In this document: piece after piece, positions 24,713 through 30,982 of the stretch | Numbering within the stretch: position 1 is the first letter of the stretch | Layout of the letters: the number at the start of each line of letters is the position of its first letter | Origin: SZUA-309 sp050185825 | GTDB lineage: Bacteria > Pseudomonadota > Gammaproteobacteria > Pseudomonadales > Azotimanducaceae | Direction: 5' to 3' | Assembly: GCA_050185825.1 (NCBI GenBank) | Contig: JBFWZA010000011.1 | Coordinates: forward strand, 1-64,000 | Length of the DNA: 64,000 nucleotides | Program-made: the position numbers and the translations under genes | The notes under the pieces: generated by a model | The model's database searches: none | Seen by the model: only the letters and a program-made list of their open reading frames with translations | What the model was told of the DNA's origin: nothing

Positions 24713-25555
24713 TCACATGGCCAGGGGGCTGACGAACTCGGGTTCGCCGATGGCGTAGGGTGGAGAGGCGATGGGCCCTTCCATCGTCGACTCGCCGAAC
24801 AGGATCTCCTTGACGCCGCCGACCACGGCGCTCATCTCCGGAGTGATCATTCCGAACGACTGGTTGAGCTGCTCCATGAGCGCGGCCCGGCTGATCTCCT
24901 GCTGGGTGGCGGCGATGAGCTGGGAGGCTTCCTCCATGTCCAGATAGATGTCCGAGGCCACCACGGCCAGTGACTGGCTCGGCGAGTTCTTGCTGGTGGA
25001 CACCAGGTTGTAGTACTGCTTGAAGCGGTCGGAGAGCCGGACGCCGGAGCGGCCGCGCAGTGCCGGACGGTCTTCCTGGGCGGCGGCGGTCCCCGCCTCA
25101 CCGAGCAGCGTGTTCTGCAGCGAGGTGGGTGTGGTGCGCTGGCCGAGCTCCTGCCGGAGGCGCTTCTCCAGGCTCGCGCGGGTGGAGTCCACGGCCCGCT
25201 CCATCTCTGGCAGCCGCTCGCTCATCACGTCGAGCATCTCCAGGTAGGTGGCGCCGATCTGCTTGGCGATCCGCTCGCAACCCTGGTCGCCGTCGGCACC
25301 CTGGCAGAGGCTCTCGTTGTAGAGCTGCTGCTGCATGTCCATGCGGTGAATGATCTGCTGCAGACTGTTCTCCATGTCTTCGGCCACCTGGCCCGTCTCG
25401 CGGATGTCCTCGAGCACGGTGGTGGGGAACAGCCGGATGACGGGTCCGGACGTGGTCGCCTGCGCGGTGGCACCGGCCAGGCAGCAGACGGCAAGTGCGA
25501 GCGCGGCGAGGTGCGTGCCGGACGTCGCCCTGTGGTGGGTTGATTTCGCCTTCAT
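24713..25555 (-). CDS. Secreted helical protein of the envelope operon, unknown function
   Basis: The 280-residue protein has a signal peptide (about 1-33) and a largely alpha-helical mature region (for example LPEMERAVDSTRASLEKRLR, about 115-135, and IYLDMEEASQLIAATQQEIS, about 204-223) likely to form coiled coils. A GGAGG site precedes the ATG. No family recognised. It lies between the glycine-zipper protein and the lipoprotein, 32 bases from the latter. Confidence 0.58.
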   Translation of the reverse strand: MKAKSTHHRATSGTHLAALALAVCCLAGATAQATTSGPVIRLFPTTVLEDIRETGQVAEDMENSLQQIIHRMDMQQQLYNESLCQGADGDQGCERIAKQIGATYLEMLDVMSERLPEMERAVDSTRASLEKRLRQELGQRTTPTSLQNTLLGEAGTAAAQEDRPALRGRSGVRLSDRFKQYYNLVSTSKNSPSQSLAVVASDIYLDMEEASQLIAATQQEISRAALMEQLNQSFGMITPEMSAVVGGVKEILFGESTMEGPIASPPYAIGEPEFVSPLAM

Positions 25556-25657
25556 GTCAGGAAGCCTCCAGGTGTGTGGTCGGTCGCAGCCGGCCGGACT
25601 CGTGAGTGGATGGAAATCGTGCGTGTGTCTTCATGAACGGTCCCTGAATCAGCGGGC

Positions 25658-26254
25658 TCAGAGCCCGGGCTCGAGCGCCACCCTGACCCGCACGGTGTCT
25701 CCGGGGTGGGTGTTCATCCGTTTGTTGAAGTGGCGGCCGGCGTACTCGTAGGTCACGTCGTAGGCCGTCACGTCATCGAGAATCTCGGTCTGATAGGTGG
25801 TCCGGCAGATCTCCGTGGGGTAGCTCGCGCGCTCGCGGCTTCGGGCCGCGTCGCGGGCAATGGAGGATCCGGCCAGAGCGCCGACGATGGTCAGCGCCTT
25901 CTTGCCGTTGCCGCCGCCGAACTGGTTGCCGACGAGGCCACCGACGAGGCCGCCGACGAGTCCGGGCAGGAAGTAGCTGCCGGAGTCCTGGCGCCTTTCC
26001 CGGTAGTGGCTCTGGTAGGGGTCCTCCCGGTAACCGGTGGCCGTGCACTGGCGCACGGGATGGCGGACCGTCCGCTGGCTGACGATGGGGGAGACGTCCA
26101 CCACCGGTGCGGAGATCCAGTAGCTGCCCGGCTCGCCGTAGGTCTCGGCGGCGGCGGGCAGCGACAGCGAAGCGGCGAGCAGGGCCGCGGCGTGCAGATG
26201 ACGGTTTCTCATGCGTCTTCCCGAAGCGTGCATTCGGGCTCCCGAAGTGTTCAT
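25658..26254 (-). CDS. Glycine-zipper 2TM (YcfJ-like) envelope protein
   Basis: The 198-residue protein has a signal peptide (about 15-37). A glycine-rich double zipper sits at about residues 95-130 (LPGLVGGLVGGLVGNQFGGG, then GALAGSSIARDA), the pattern of YcfJ/RcnB-adjacent glycine-zipper 2TM proteins that insert in or sit on the outer membrane. It is flanked by the same N- and C-terminal segments seen in the 19575 paralogue. The ATG at 26254 has GGAGG 5 bases upstream; a 21-base duplication supplies two further in-frame ATGs. It is the first gene of the operon. Confidence 0.7.
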   Translation of the reverse strand: MNTSGARMHASGRRMRNRHLHAAALLAASLSLPAAAETYGEPGSYWISAPVVDVSPIVSQRTVRHPVRQCTATGYREDPYQSHYRERRQDSGSYFLPGLVGGLVGGLVGNQFGGGNGKKALTIVGALAGSSIARDAARSRERASYPTEICRTTYQTEILDDVTAYDVTYEYAGRHFNKRMNTHPGDTVRVRVALEPGL

Positions 26255-26257
26255 TCG
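26212..26257 (-). repeat. 21-base duplication around the start codon with three in-frame ATGs
   Basis: On the minus strand the start region carries two near-identical 21-base units, each beginning CGAATG and ending with the CTTCGGGA core, followed by a third ATG (26210-26212). The encoded residues are MNTSGAR, MHASGRR, then MRN. This gives three alternative in-frame starts before the signal peptide, and I favour the first by its ribosome site. Confidence 0.65.
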
Positions 26258-26494
26258 GCCCTCCATTCCTCTTACCGGCTCGATGGTAGGCCGGGGTAAC
26301 TAAACAGAAGCTGAACGCGCTGGGGTGAGGTTGCGATGTCATCCGGGCCGGGACTTTCCGGCGGGACTTCTGAAGTCGGACGGATGCCGGTTGATGCTGG
26401 ACGGTATGTTGAAAATGATGTAAAAAATAACGTACATTATGTCGGGTAAATCTGACATCGGTCAGACATCTCAGTCCGACACCGGAGGCTTGCC
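26255..26494. promoter_or_regulatory. Divergent intergenic region with promoter and operator-like sites
   Basis: This 240-base gap separates the envelope operon (minus) from the membrane/XRE gene pair (plus). For the plus strand a promoter candidate is TTGAAA (26409-26414), an 18-base spacer and TACATT (26433-26438). Just downstream is the inverted repeat TCTGAC-ATCG-GTCAGA (26451-26466) and a palindromic ACATTATGT (26435-26443), both possible operators for the XRE regulator encoded by the second gene. The AT-rich core (26410-26440) is unusual for this GC-rich window. I see no clear minus-strand promoter. Confidence 0.5.
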
Positions 26495-26983
26495 ATGAAT
26501 CCGCTCGTTACCGTGCTCCGGCTGCTGAACGGCTTCTCCTTCAAGGAGAAGAGCCTGCTGATCTCGCTGCTCGCCCTGCTGGTGGTCTACGGCGGCTATT
26601 TCGCCGGTGTGCTGTCCGGCGAGGTGGAGCGCACCCTCTCCGGGCTGCTGACAGCCATGATCGCCGTGGTGATCGCCCTGGTGATCGTGCACGTGGTGTT
26701 CCACATCGTGATCGCCCTGGACGACGTGGAGGAGGCGGAGGACGAACGCGACCAGGCCGTTCGCCGCCGGGCCGCAGTGGCGGGCTACAACGTGCTGTTC
26801 GTCGGCGTGCTCCTCGTGCTCGGCCGGATGCTCATTCTGGGAACCTGGGCGGACCAGGAGAGCGGCGCGGCGCCCCTGGATCAGGTGGACCTGGCAAACC
26901 TGCTGCTTGCCGCCCTGGTGATCTCCGAGCTCGCCTACTACGGCGCCCAGCTCTACTTCTATCGCCGGGGTTTTCATGACTGA
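26495..26983 (+). CDS. Polytopic membrane protein paired with an XRE regulator
   Basis: The 162-residue protein has four predicted membrane helices (about 20-38, 47-72, 98-116 and 131-154), with a charged cytosolic loop between the second and third (DDVEEAEDERDQAVRRRA). It resembles small membrane proteins that are commonly followed by a YozG-type XRE regulator, with no known function. A GGAGG site lies 6 bases upstream. The next gene begins 21 bases after its stop, so the pair is co-transcribed. Confidence 0.72.
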   Translation: MNPLVTVLRLLNGFSFKEKSLLISLLALLVVYGGYFAGVLSGEVERTLSGLLTAMIAVVIALVIVHVVFHIVIALDDVEEAEDERDQAVRRRAAVAGYNVLFVGVLLVLGRMLILGTWADQESGAAPLDQVDLANLLLAALVISELAYYGAQLYFYRRGFHD

Positions 26984-27004
26984 GCCGCTCACGGGGAGGT
27001 GCCG

Positions 27005-27256
27005 ATGGGGCGGGTGAAGCGCCGCGGGCGCTTGAGCAACCGGATCCGTCAGCTGCGCTTCGAGACCGACGGCATGACCCAGCAGGAGCTGGCCGACCTG
27101 GTGGGTGTCACCCGGCAGACGGTGATCGCCATCGAGGGAGACAAGTACGCGCCGTCCCTGGAGGTGGCCTTCCGGATCGCCAGGATCTTCGCTGTGCCGG
27201 TGGAAAGCGTGTTTCAGTACGAGGCGCCGGACGAGGCCGTCGGCCGGGGAAACTGA
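27005..27256 (+). CDS. XRE-family helix-turn-helix regulator (83 residues)
   Basis: The small DNA-binding protein consists of one Cro/C1-type HTH domain: the two helices span MTQQELADLVGVTRQTVIAI (about 22-41), preceded by RGRLSNRIRQLRFE and followed by APSLEVAFRIARIF. I chose ATG 27005 over GTG 26999 because GGGGAG lies 6 bases before it and none precedes the GTG at usable spacing. It probably autoregulates with the membrane protein gene, through an operator in the upstream gap. Confidence 0.85.
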   Translation: MGRVKRRGRLSNRIRQLRFETDGMTQQELADLVGVTRQTVIAIEGDKYAPSLEVAFRIARIFAVPVESVFQYEAPDEAVGRGN

Positions 27257-27314
27257 CTGCCAAAGCGCCGTGTTGCTGGTACGCTAGCCGGCATCCCGGG
27301 AGGTGGGGATCCAT

Positions 27315-28463
27315 ATGCGTGCGTTCGACAGGCGATCGGGGCATACCGGCGTCGTTGCCGGCTGGGTGCTGCTCACATCCGCCGTGCTGGGGTTGCCGGC
27401 GTCGGTGCTGGCTGCCTCGGCGCTCGAGCCGGAGCAGGGCGGCGTCACAGAGGCGCCGCTGCCCGGCGAGCACTGGTTCATGAGCATCGGCTTCTTCGGC
27501 GGCGGCTCGCTCTTTGATGCGGACACCGGTGAGATGCGCGGCAAGCTGAACCTGTCCCGCTTCACCTCGGCGGTGGCCCTGGACCGGCAACGTGGCCGTT
27601 TCTACGTGCCGGCGGCCTACTACAGCCGCGAAACGTACGGGGAGCGCACCGACCTGCTGGTGATCAACGATGCGCAGACGCTCTCGCCCATCGCCGAGGT
27701 GAAGGTGCCCAACAAGCTGGCGGCCGTCTTCCATCGCGCCGTGATCAATCCCATCGGCGAGAAATTCGTGGGTCTGTACAACATGACACCGGCCATGTCG
27801 GTCTCCATCGTGGATGTGGAGAAGCAGGCGTTCGTCGGCGAGCTGTCCACCGCCGGCTGCGGATTCGTCTATCCGCTCCCCGAACGTCGCTTCCTGCAGC
27901 TCTGCGGCGACGGCACGGTGCAGGTCATCGCCCTGGATCGCAACGGAGCGGAAGCCTCCCGTCAGCGCAGTGACAAGTTCTTCGACATCGACACGGATCC
28001 GGTTTTCGACCTGGCAGCACCAACGGACGGCGGCTGGCTGCTGGTGTCCTTCGAAGGTCAGGTCTTTCAGGTCACCGTGGACGACGGGATCCGGGTGTCG
28101 GAACCCTGGTCGATCCTGACCCCTGAGGATGCCGAGGACGGCTGGCGTGTCGGTGGCGACCAGCCGTTCGCGTACAACGCCCGCACCGGGCTCCTGTTCA
28201 CGCTCATGCACCAGGGCGGGCCGGACACCCACGAAGACCCGGGCACGGAGGTCTGGGCATTCAGCGTCGCCAATCAGCGGCGCGGCTATCGCATCGCGCT
28301 TCCCTCGCCGGCGACGGCGGTGGATGTCAGCCGGGATGCGAATCCGCTTCTGTACGTCGTGGTGGACCAGCCCAGCGCGGTGAACGTGCACCAGGCCAGC
28401 ACGGGCCGCCTGCTGCGAACCATCTCCGAGGTCGGCAGCGCGAATCGCATTCAGGCATTTTGA
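27315..28463 (+). CDS. Amine dehydrogenase heavy chain (AauB/MauB-type beta-propeller)
   Basis: The 382-residue periplasmic protein has a signal peptide (about 1-33) and the seven-bladed propeller of methylamine/aromatic amine dehydrogenase alpha subunits. Matching family segments are YYSRETYGERTDLLVI, MTPAMSVSIVDV, TAGCGFVYPLPERRFLQLCG (CGDGT), KFFDIDTDPVF and LLFTLMHQG (HQGGPDTHEDPGTEVW). Amines are oxidised to aldehydes by the light-chain TTQ cofactor that this subunit shelters. A GGGAGGTG site precedes ATG 27315. It precedes the light chain by 10 bases. Confidence 0.88.
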   Translation: MRAFDRRSGHTGVVAGWVLLTSAVLGLPASVLAASALEPEQGGVTEAPLPGEHWFMSIGFFGGGSLFDADTGEMRGKLNLSRFTSAVALDRQRGRFYVPAAYYSRETYGERTDLLVINDAQTLSPIAEVKVPNKLAAVFHRAVINPIGEKFVGLYNMTPAMSVSIVDVEKQAFVGELSTAGCGFVYPLPERRFLQLCGDGTVQVIALDRNGAEASRQRSDKFFDIDTDPVFDLAAPTDGGWLLVSFEGQVFQVTVDDGIRVSEPWSILTPEDAEDGWRVGGDQPFAYNARTGLLFTLMHQGGPDTHEDPGTEVWAFSVANQRRGYRIALPSPATAVDVSRDANPLLYVVVDQPSAVNVHQASTGRLLRTISEVGSANRIQAF

Positions 28464-28473
28464 GGAGCATCCC

Positions 28474-29022
28474 ATGGGCATGCTGGACAGGCTTCACCGA
28501 TCACTCTGGGCAGGCATCGACGTGCGGGTCGCGCGGGGAACGCGCACGCTGGCGAAGACGGTGTCGCGGCGCGGATTCGTGGGCCGGCTCGGCGTCCTGC
28601 TCGTCGGCACCGGCGCCCTGCCGCTGCTGCCGGTGGCGCGTGACGCGGCCGCCGCTGAAGGCGTTCCCGAGCTCGGCGATCCTCAGAGCTGCGACTACTG
28701 GCGCTACTGCGCGTTCGGCGGCTCGTTGTGCAGCTGCTGCGGTGGCTCTCACACGCAGTGCCCGCCTGGCACGGAGCTCTCGCCGGTCACCTGGGTGGGC
28801 ACCTGCCGTAACCCGGCGGACGGCAAGCACTACCTGATCTCCTACAACGACTGCTGCGGCAAGGACTTCTGTGGTCGCTGCTTCTGTCACCGCACGGAGG
28901 GTGACAAGCCCATCTACTACCCGTCGAAGAGCAACAACATCCTCTGGTGCTTCGGCACCCAGAGCCACAGCTATCACTGCACGGTGGCCCTGGTGCTGAG
29001 CGAGGCAGAAGCGCCGGGCTGA
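28474..29022 (+). CDS. Amine dehydrogenase light chain, TTQ-containing, aromatic-amine type
   Basis: The 182-residue subunit carries a tryptophan tryptophylquinone cofactor made from Trp107 (PVTWVGTC) and Trp158 (ILWCFGT). A twin-arginine signal is visible (SRRGFVGRLG, 31-40). The mature part has 14 cysteines, and the LCSCCGG and CCGKDFCGRCFC patterns match my memory of aromatic amine dehydrogenase (AauA) rather than the 12-cysteine methylamine enzyme. The catalytic aspartate is Asp126 (YNDCC). The other conserved aspartate, in the position equivalent to MauA Asp32, is Gly82 here (CAFGGSLC). Heavy chain and cytochrome genes flank it. Confidence 0.88.
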   Translation: MGMLDRLHRSLWAGIDVRVARGTRTLAKTVSRRGFVGRLGVLLVGTGALPLLPVARDAAAAEGVPELGDPQSCDYWRYCAFGGSLCSCCGGSHTQCPPGTELSPVTWVGTCRNPADGKHYLISYNDCCGKDFCGRCFCHRTEGDKPIYYPSKSNNILWCFGTQSHSYHCTVALVLSEAEAPG

Positions 29023-29420
29023 TGATGTCCGGCATCAGGTTCGGTCTCCTGCTGCTGCTGGCCGCCGCACCCGCTGCGGCGGAGGATCCCAAGGTGGCGT
29101 ACTGGCTGCACTGTGCCGGGTGCCACCGGCTCGACGGTACCAGCGCACCGCCCGAGGTGCCCACCCTGATCGGGGAACCGGGCCGGATTGCCGCCCTGCC
29201 GGGCGGACGCGAGTATCTGGTCCGGGTGCCCGGCGTCGCCCAGGCCGGCATCGACGATGCAGCGCTCGCCAGCGTGCTCAACTACATGCTCGACACCTTC
29301 TCCGCCGGCACGCTTCCACCGGGCTTCCGTGCCTACGCAGCCGACGAGGTCGGCCGTCTGCGTCAGCAGGTGCTGGAAGACCCGCTCAAGCGCCGGTCGG
29401 AAATTCTCGGGAACCTCTAG
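29022..29420 (+). CDS. c-type cytochrome, probable electron acceptor of the amine dehydrogenase
   Basis: The 132-residue periplasmic protein has a signal peptide (about 1-20) and one haem site CAGCH (Cys31, Cys34, His35); Met89 in LNYMLDTF is a likely sixth ligand. It overlaps the light-chain stop by one base (TGATG), the second ATG following at once. Amine dehydrogenases pass electrons to a small acceptor, amicyanin or a cytochrome; no amicyanin gene is adjacent, so this cytochrome is the likely acceptor. Its stop TAG overlaps the next gene's stop on the other strand (CTAG). Confidence 0.82.
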   Translation: MMSGIRFGLLLLLAAAPAAAEDPKVAYWLHCAGCHRLDGTSAPPEVPTLIGEPGRIAALPGGREYLVRVPGVAQAGIDDAALASVLNYMLDTFSAGTLPPGFRAYAADEVGRLRQQVLEDPLKRRSEILGNL

Positions 29421-29770
29421 TCGTTTCCCTGGCGGTCCGAGGTACGGTCCCCGGATGGCGGGCGTTCGGTGCTCGCCCGGTCGTGATCGGGGACGGGGTG
29501 CTGAAGGAGTTCCAGCAACGCGCCCAGCTCACAGTGGGCCTCGAGCGGGTGTCGGAGGTGACGGCTGGTGTCGATCTCGTAGCGGTTGCGCCGCCCCTCG
29601 CGATACCGACGCAGCACACCGCCGGCCTCCAGGTCGGCCACGATGCGCTGTGCCGCGCGTTCGGTGATGCCGACGCGGTCTGCCACGTCCCGCAGCCTGG
29701 CGCTGGAATCCTGCGCCAGGGCGACGAGCACGTGGCCGTAGTTGCTCAAGACTGTCCAGTGCGACGACAT
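29417..29770 (-). CDS. Winged-helix transcriptional regulator (117 residues)
   Basis: The small DNA-binding protein has an HTH with ARLRDVADRVGITERAAQRI followed by VADLEAGGVLRRYREGRRNRYEI, the wing of a MarR/ArsR-like or IclR-type winged helix. The C-terminal part (after HCELGALLELLQHP) is acidic and disordered-looking. The ATG at 29768-29770 begins MSSHWTVL. It is divergent from the Mrp operon and convergent with the cytochrome gene, so it may govern either. Confidence 0.78.
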   Translation of the reverse strand: MSSHWTVLSNYGHVLVALAQDSSARLRDVADRVGITERAAQRIVADLEAGGVLRRYREGRRNRYEIDTSRHLRHPLEAHCELGALLELLQHPVPDHDRASTERPPSGDRTSDRQGND

Positions 29771-29830
29771 CGTGGTGTTGAATCGACGAGTTGAAAGGGC
29801 GACCCGTTCAGATGACCATCGTCCGGAACG

Positions 29831-29883
29831 CCTTGACGTCGGTAAACGTGTCAAGGAATATACGACACAAATTTCGTGTATTT
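29831..29883 (+). promoter_or_regulatory. Probable promoter and operator region of the Mrp operon
   Basis: In the gap between the winged-helix gene and the first Mrp gene, CCTTGAC (29831-29837) and GTCAAGG (29850-29856) form an exact inverted repeat with a 12-base spacer. The first arm contains TTGACG as a -35 candidate, and an AATATA/TATACG stretch follows at 29857-29864 as a -10. A second, imperfect palindrome CACAAATTTCGTG (29866-29878) lies after it. A repressor bound here would block the promoter, and the neighbouring regulator is the obvious candidate. Confidence 0.5.
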
Positions 29884-29908
29884 CAAGTCGGAAATCAGGT
29901 CGACCACG

Positions 29909-30379
29909 GTGCATGTCCTGCTCACGCTGACCCTCTGGATCGTTGCCTGGCTGCTCTGGAGTGGTCTCTACAATCCCCTGCTCATTTCGCTGGGCGTGCT
30001 CTCGTCGCTGCTCGTGCTCTTCCTGGCGCGGCGGATGAACTTCTTCGAGCGTCGCGTCTACAGCCTGGACCTCATCGCCCGCCTGATTCCGTTCTGGGGC
30101 TGGCTCGGCGGGCAGCTGGTCCGTTCCAACATCGAGGTGGCGCGGATCGTGCTGACCCCGGGACTGGCCATCAGCCCCAGCGTCATCCGGCTCAAGGCCG
30201 AGCCGCCGGGACCCGTTGGCCAGGCCATTCTGGGGAACGCGATCACGCTCACGCCCGGCACGGTCACCCTCGACGACCATGAAGGTGATCTCATCGTCCA
30301 CTGCCTGACGAGGGAAGGGGCCGAGGCGCTTCTGGAAGGCGAGATGAACCGGCGCGTGGCGTCGCTGATCCGGAGCTGA
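29909..30379 (+). CDS. mnhE: Mrp antiporter subunit E
   Basis: The 156-residue membrane protein has two N-terminal helices (about 2-20 and 24-43) and the family's cytosolic C-terminal domain. IARLIPFWGWLGGQLVRSNIEVAR and GNAITLTPGTVTLD are the classic MrpE motifs, and HCLT is the domain end. The start is uncertain: GTG at 29909 has a weak AGGT site, and a GTG at 29876 would add 11 residues. It begins the Na+/H+ antiporter operon. Confidence 0.85.
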   Translation: MHVLLTLTLWIVAWLLWSGLYNPLLISLGVLSSLLVLFLARRMNFFERRVYSLDLIARLIPFWGWLGGQLVRSNIEVARIVLTPGLAISPSVIRLKAEPPGPVGQAILGNAITLTPGTVTLDDHEGDLIVHCLTREGAEALLEGEMNRRVASLIRS

Positions 30380-30381
30380 CC

Positions 30382-30657
30382 GTGTTCACCGCTGCATCGA
30401 TCGCCATCCTGGTGACCATGATTCTCGCGCTGCTTCGCGCGCTCATCGGACCGAGCGTCTACGACCGGGTGCTGGCCGTGAACATGTTCGGAACCAAGAC
30501 GGTGCTGCTGCTGTCCGTGGTTGCCTTCCTCTACGGCCGTCCCGACTTTCTCGATCTGGCACTGGCCTACGCGCTCATCAACTTCATCGGCGTGCTTGCG
30601 GTGCTGCAGTTCTTCGAGAACCGGCAGACAGCAGCGAACCGCTCGGGGGATACCTGA
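30382..30657 (+). CDS. mnhF: Mrp antiporter subunit F
   Basis: The 91-residue membrane protein has three helices (about 3-24, 35-52 and 59-77). The motifs LIGPSVYDRVLAVNMFGTKT and FLDLALAYALINFIGVLA are diagnostic of MrpF. A GTG start follows the mnhE stop by 2 bases. MrpF is one of the small subunits that hold the antiporter modules together. Confidence 0.9.
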   Translation: MFTAASIAILVTMILALLRALIGPSVYDRVLAVNMFGTKTVLLLSVVAFLYGRPDFLDLALAYALINFIGVLAVLQFFENRQTAANRSGDT

Positions 30658-30658
30658 C

Positions 30659-30982
30659 GTGGCGGCGCTGCTGGACGCGCTGAGCTGGGTGATGCTGCTC
30701 GCCGGTGGTGGCTTCGTTCTGGCGGGCGGGATCGGCGTCATGCGCCTCCCGGACCTGTATACACGCATGCATGCGGCGAGCCTTACGGATACGCTGGGCA
30801 CGATGCTGATCATGGGGGGAATCATGGTGCAGGCGGGAGCGACCCTGGCGACGATAAAACTCTTCGCCATCGTGCTCTTTCTGCTGCTGACCGGTCCCAC
30901 GGCCACCTACGCGCTCGCCAATGCGGCGCTGCTCTCCGGATTGCTGCCGAGAAACTGCGATCTGCCGGAGGATCTGCCCTAG
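30659..30982 (+). CDS. mnhG: Mrp antiporter subunit G
   Basis: The 107-residue membrane protein begins at a GTG that directly follows the mnhF stop. The signature GGIGVMRLPDLYTRMHAASLTDTLGT is the MrpG motif. Three membrane helices are predicted (about 7-25, 42-60 and 66-87). The next gene begins at the base after its stop. Confidence 0.9.
   Translation: MAALLDALSWVMLLAGGGFVLAGGIGVMRLPDLYTRMHAASLTDTLGTMLIMGGIMVQAGATLATIKLFAIVLFLLLTGPTATYALANAALLSGLLPRNCDLPEDLP

Noticed and set aside
19575..26254. Classification of the envelope operon as a Zorya-type defence system
   Set aside because: Although a MotA-like and a TolA/MotB-like protein are adjacent, there is no helicase or nuclease gene and all other products are exported.
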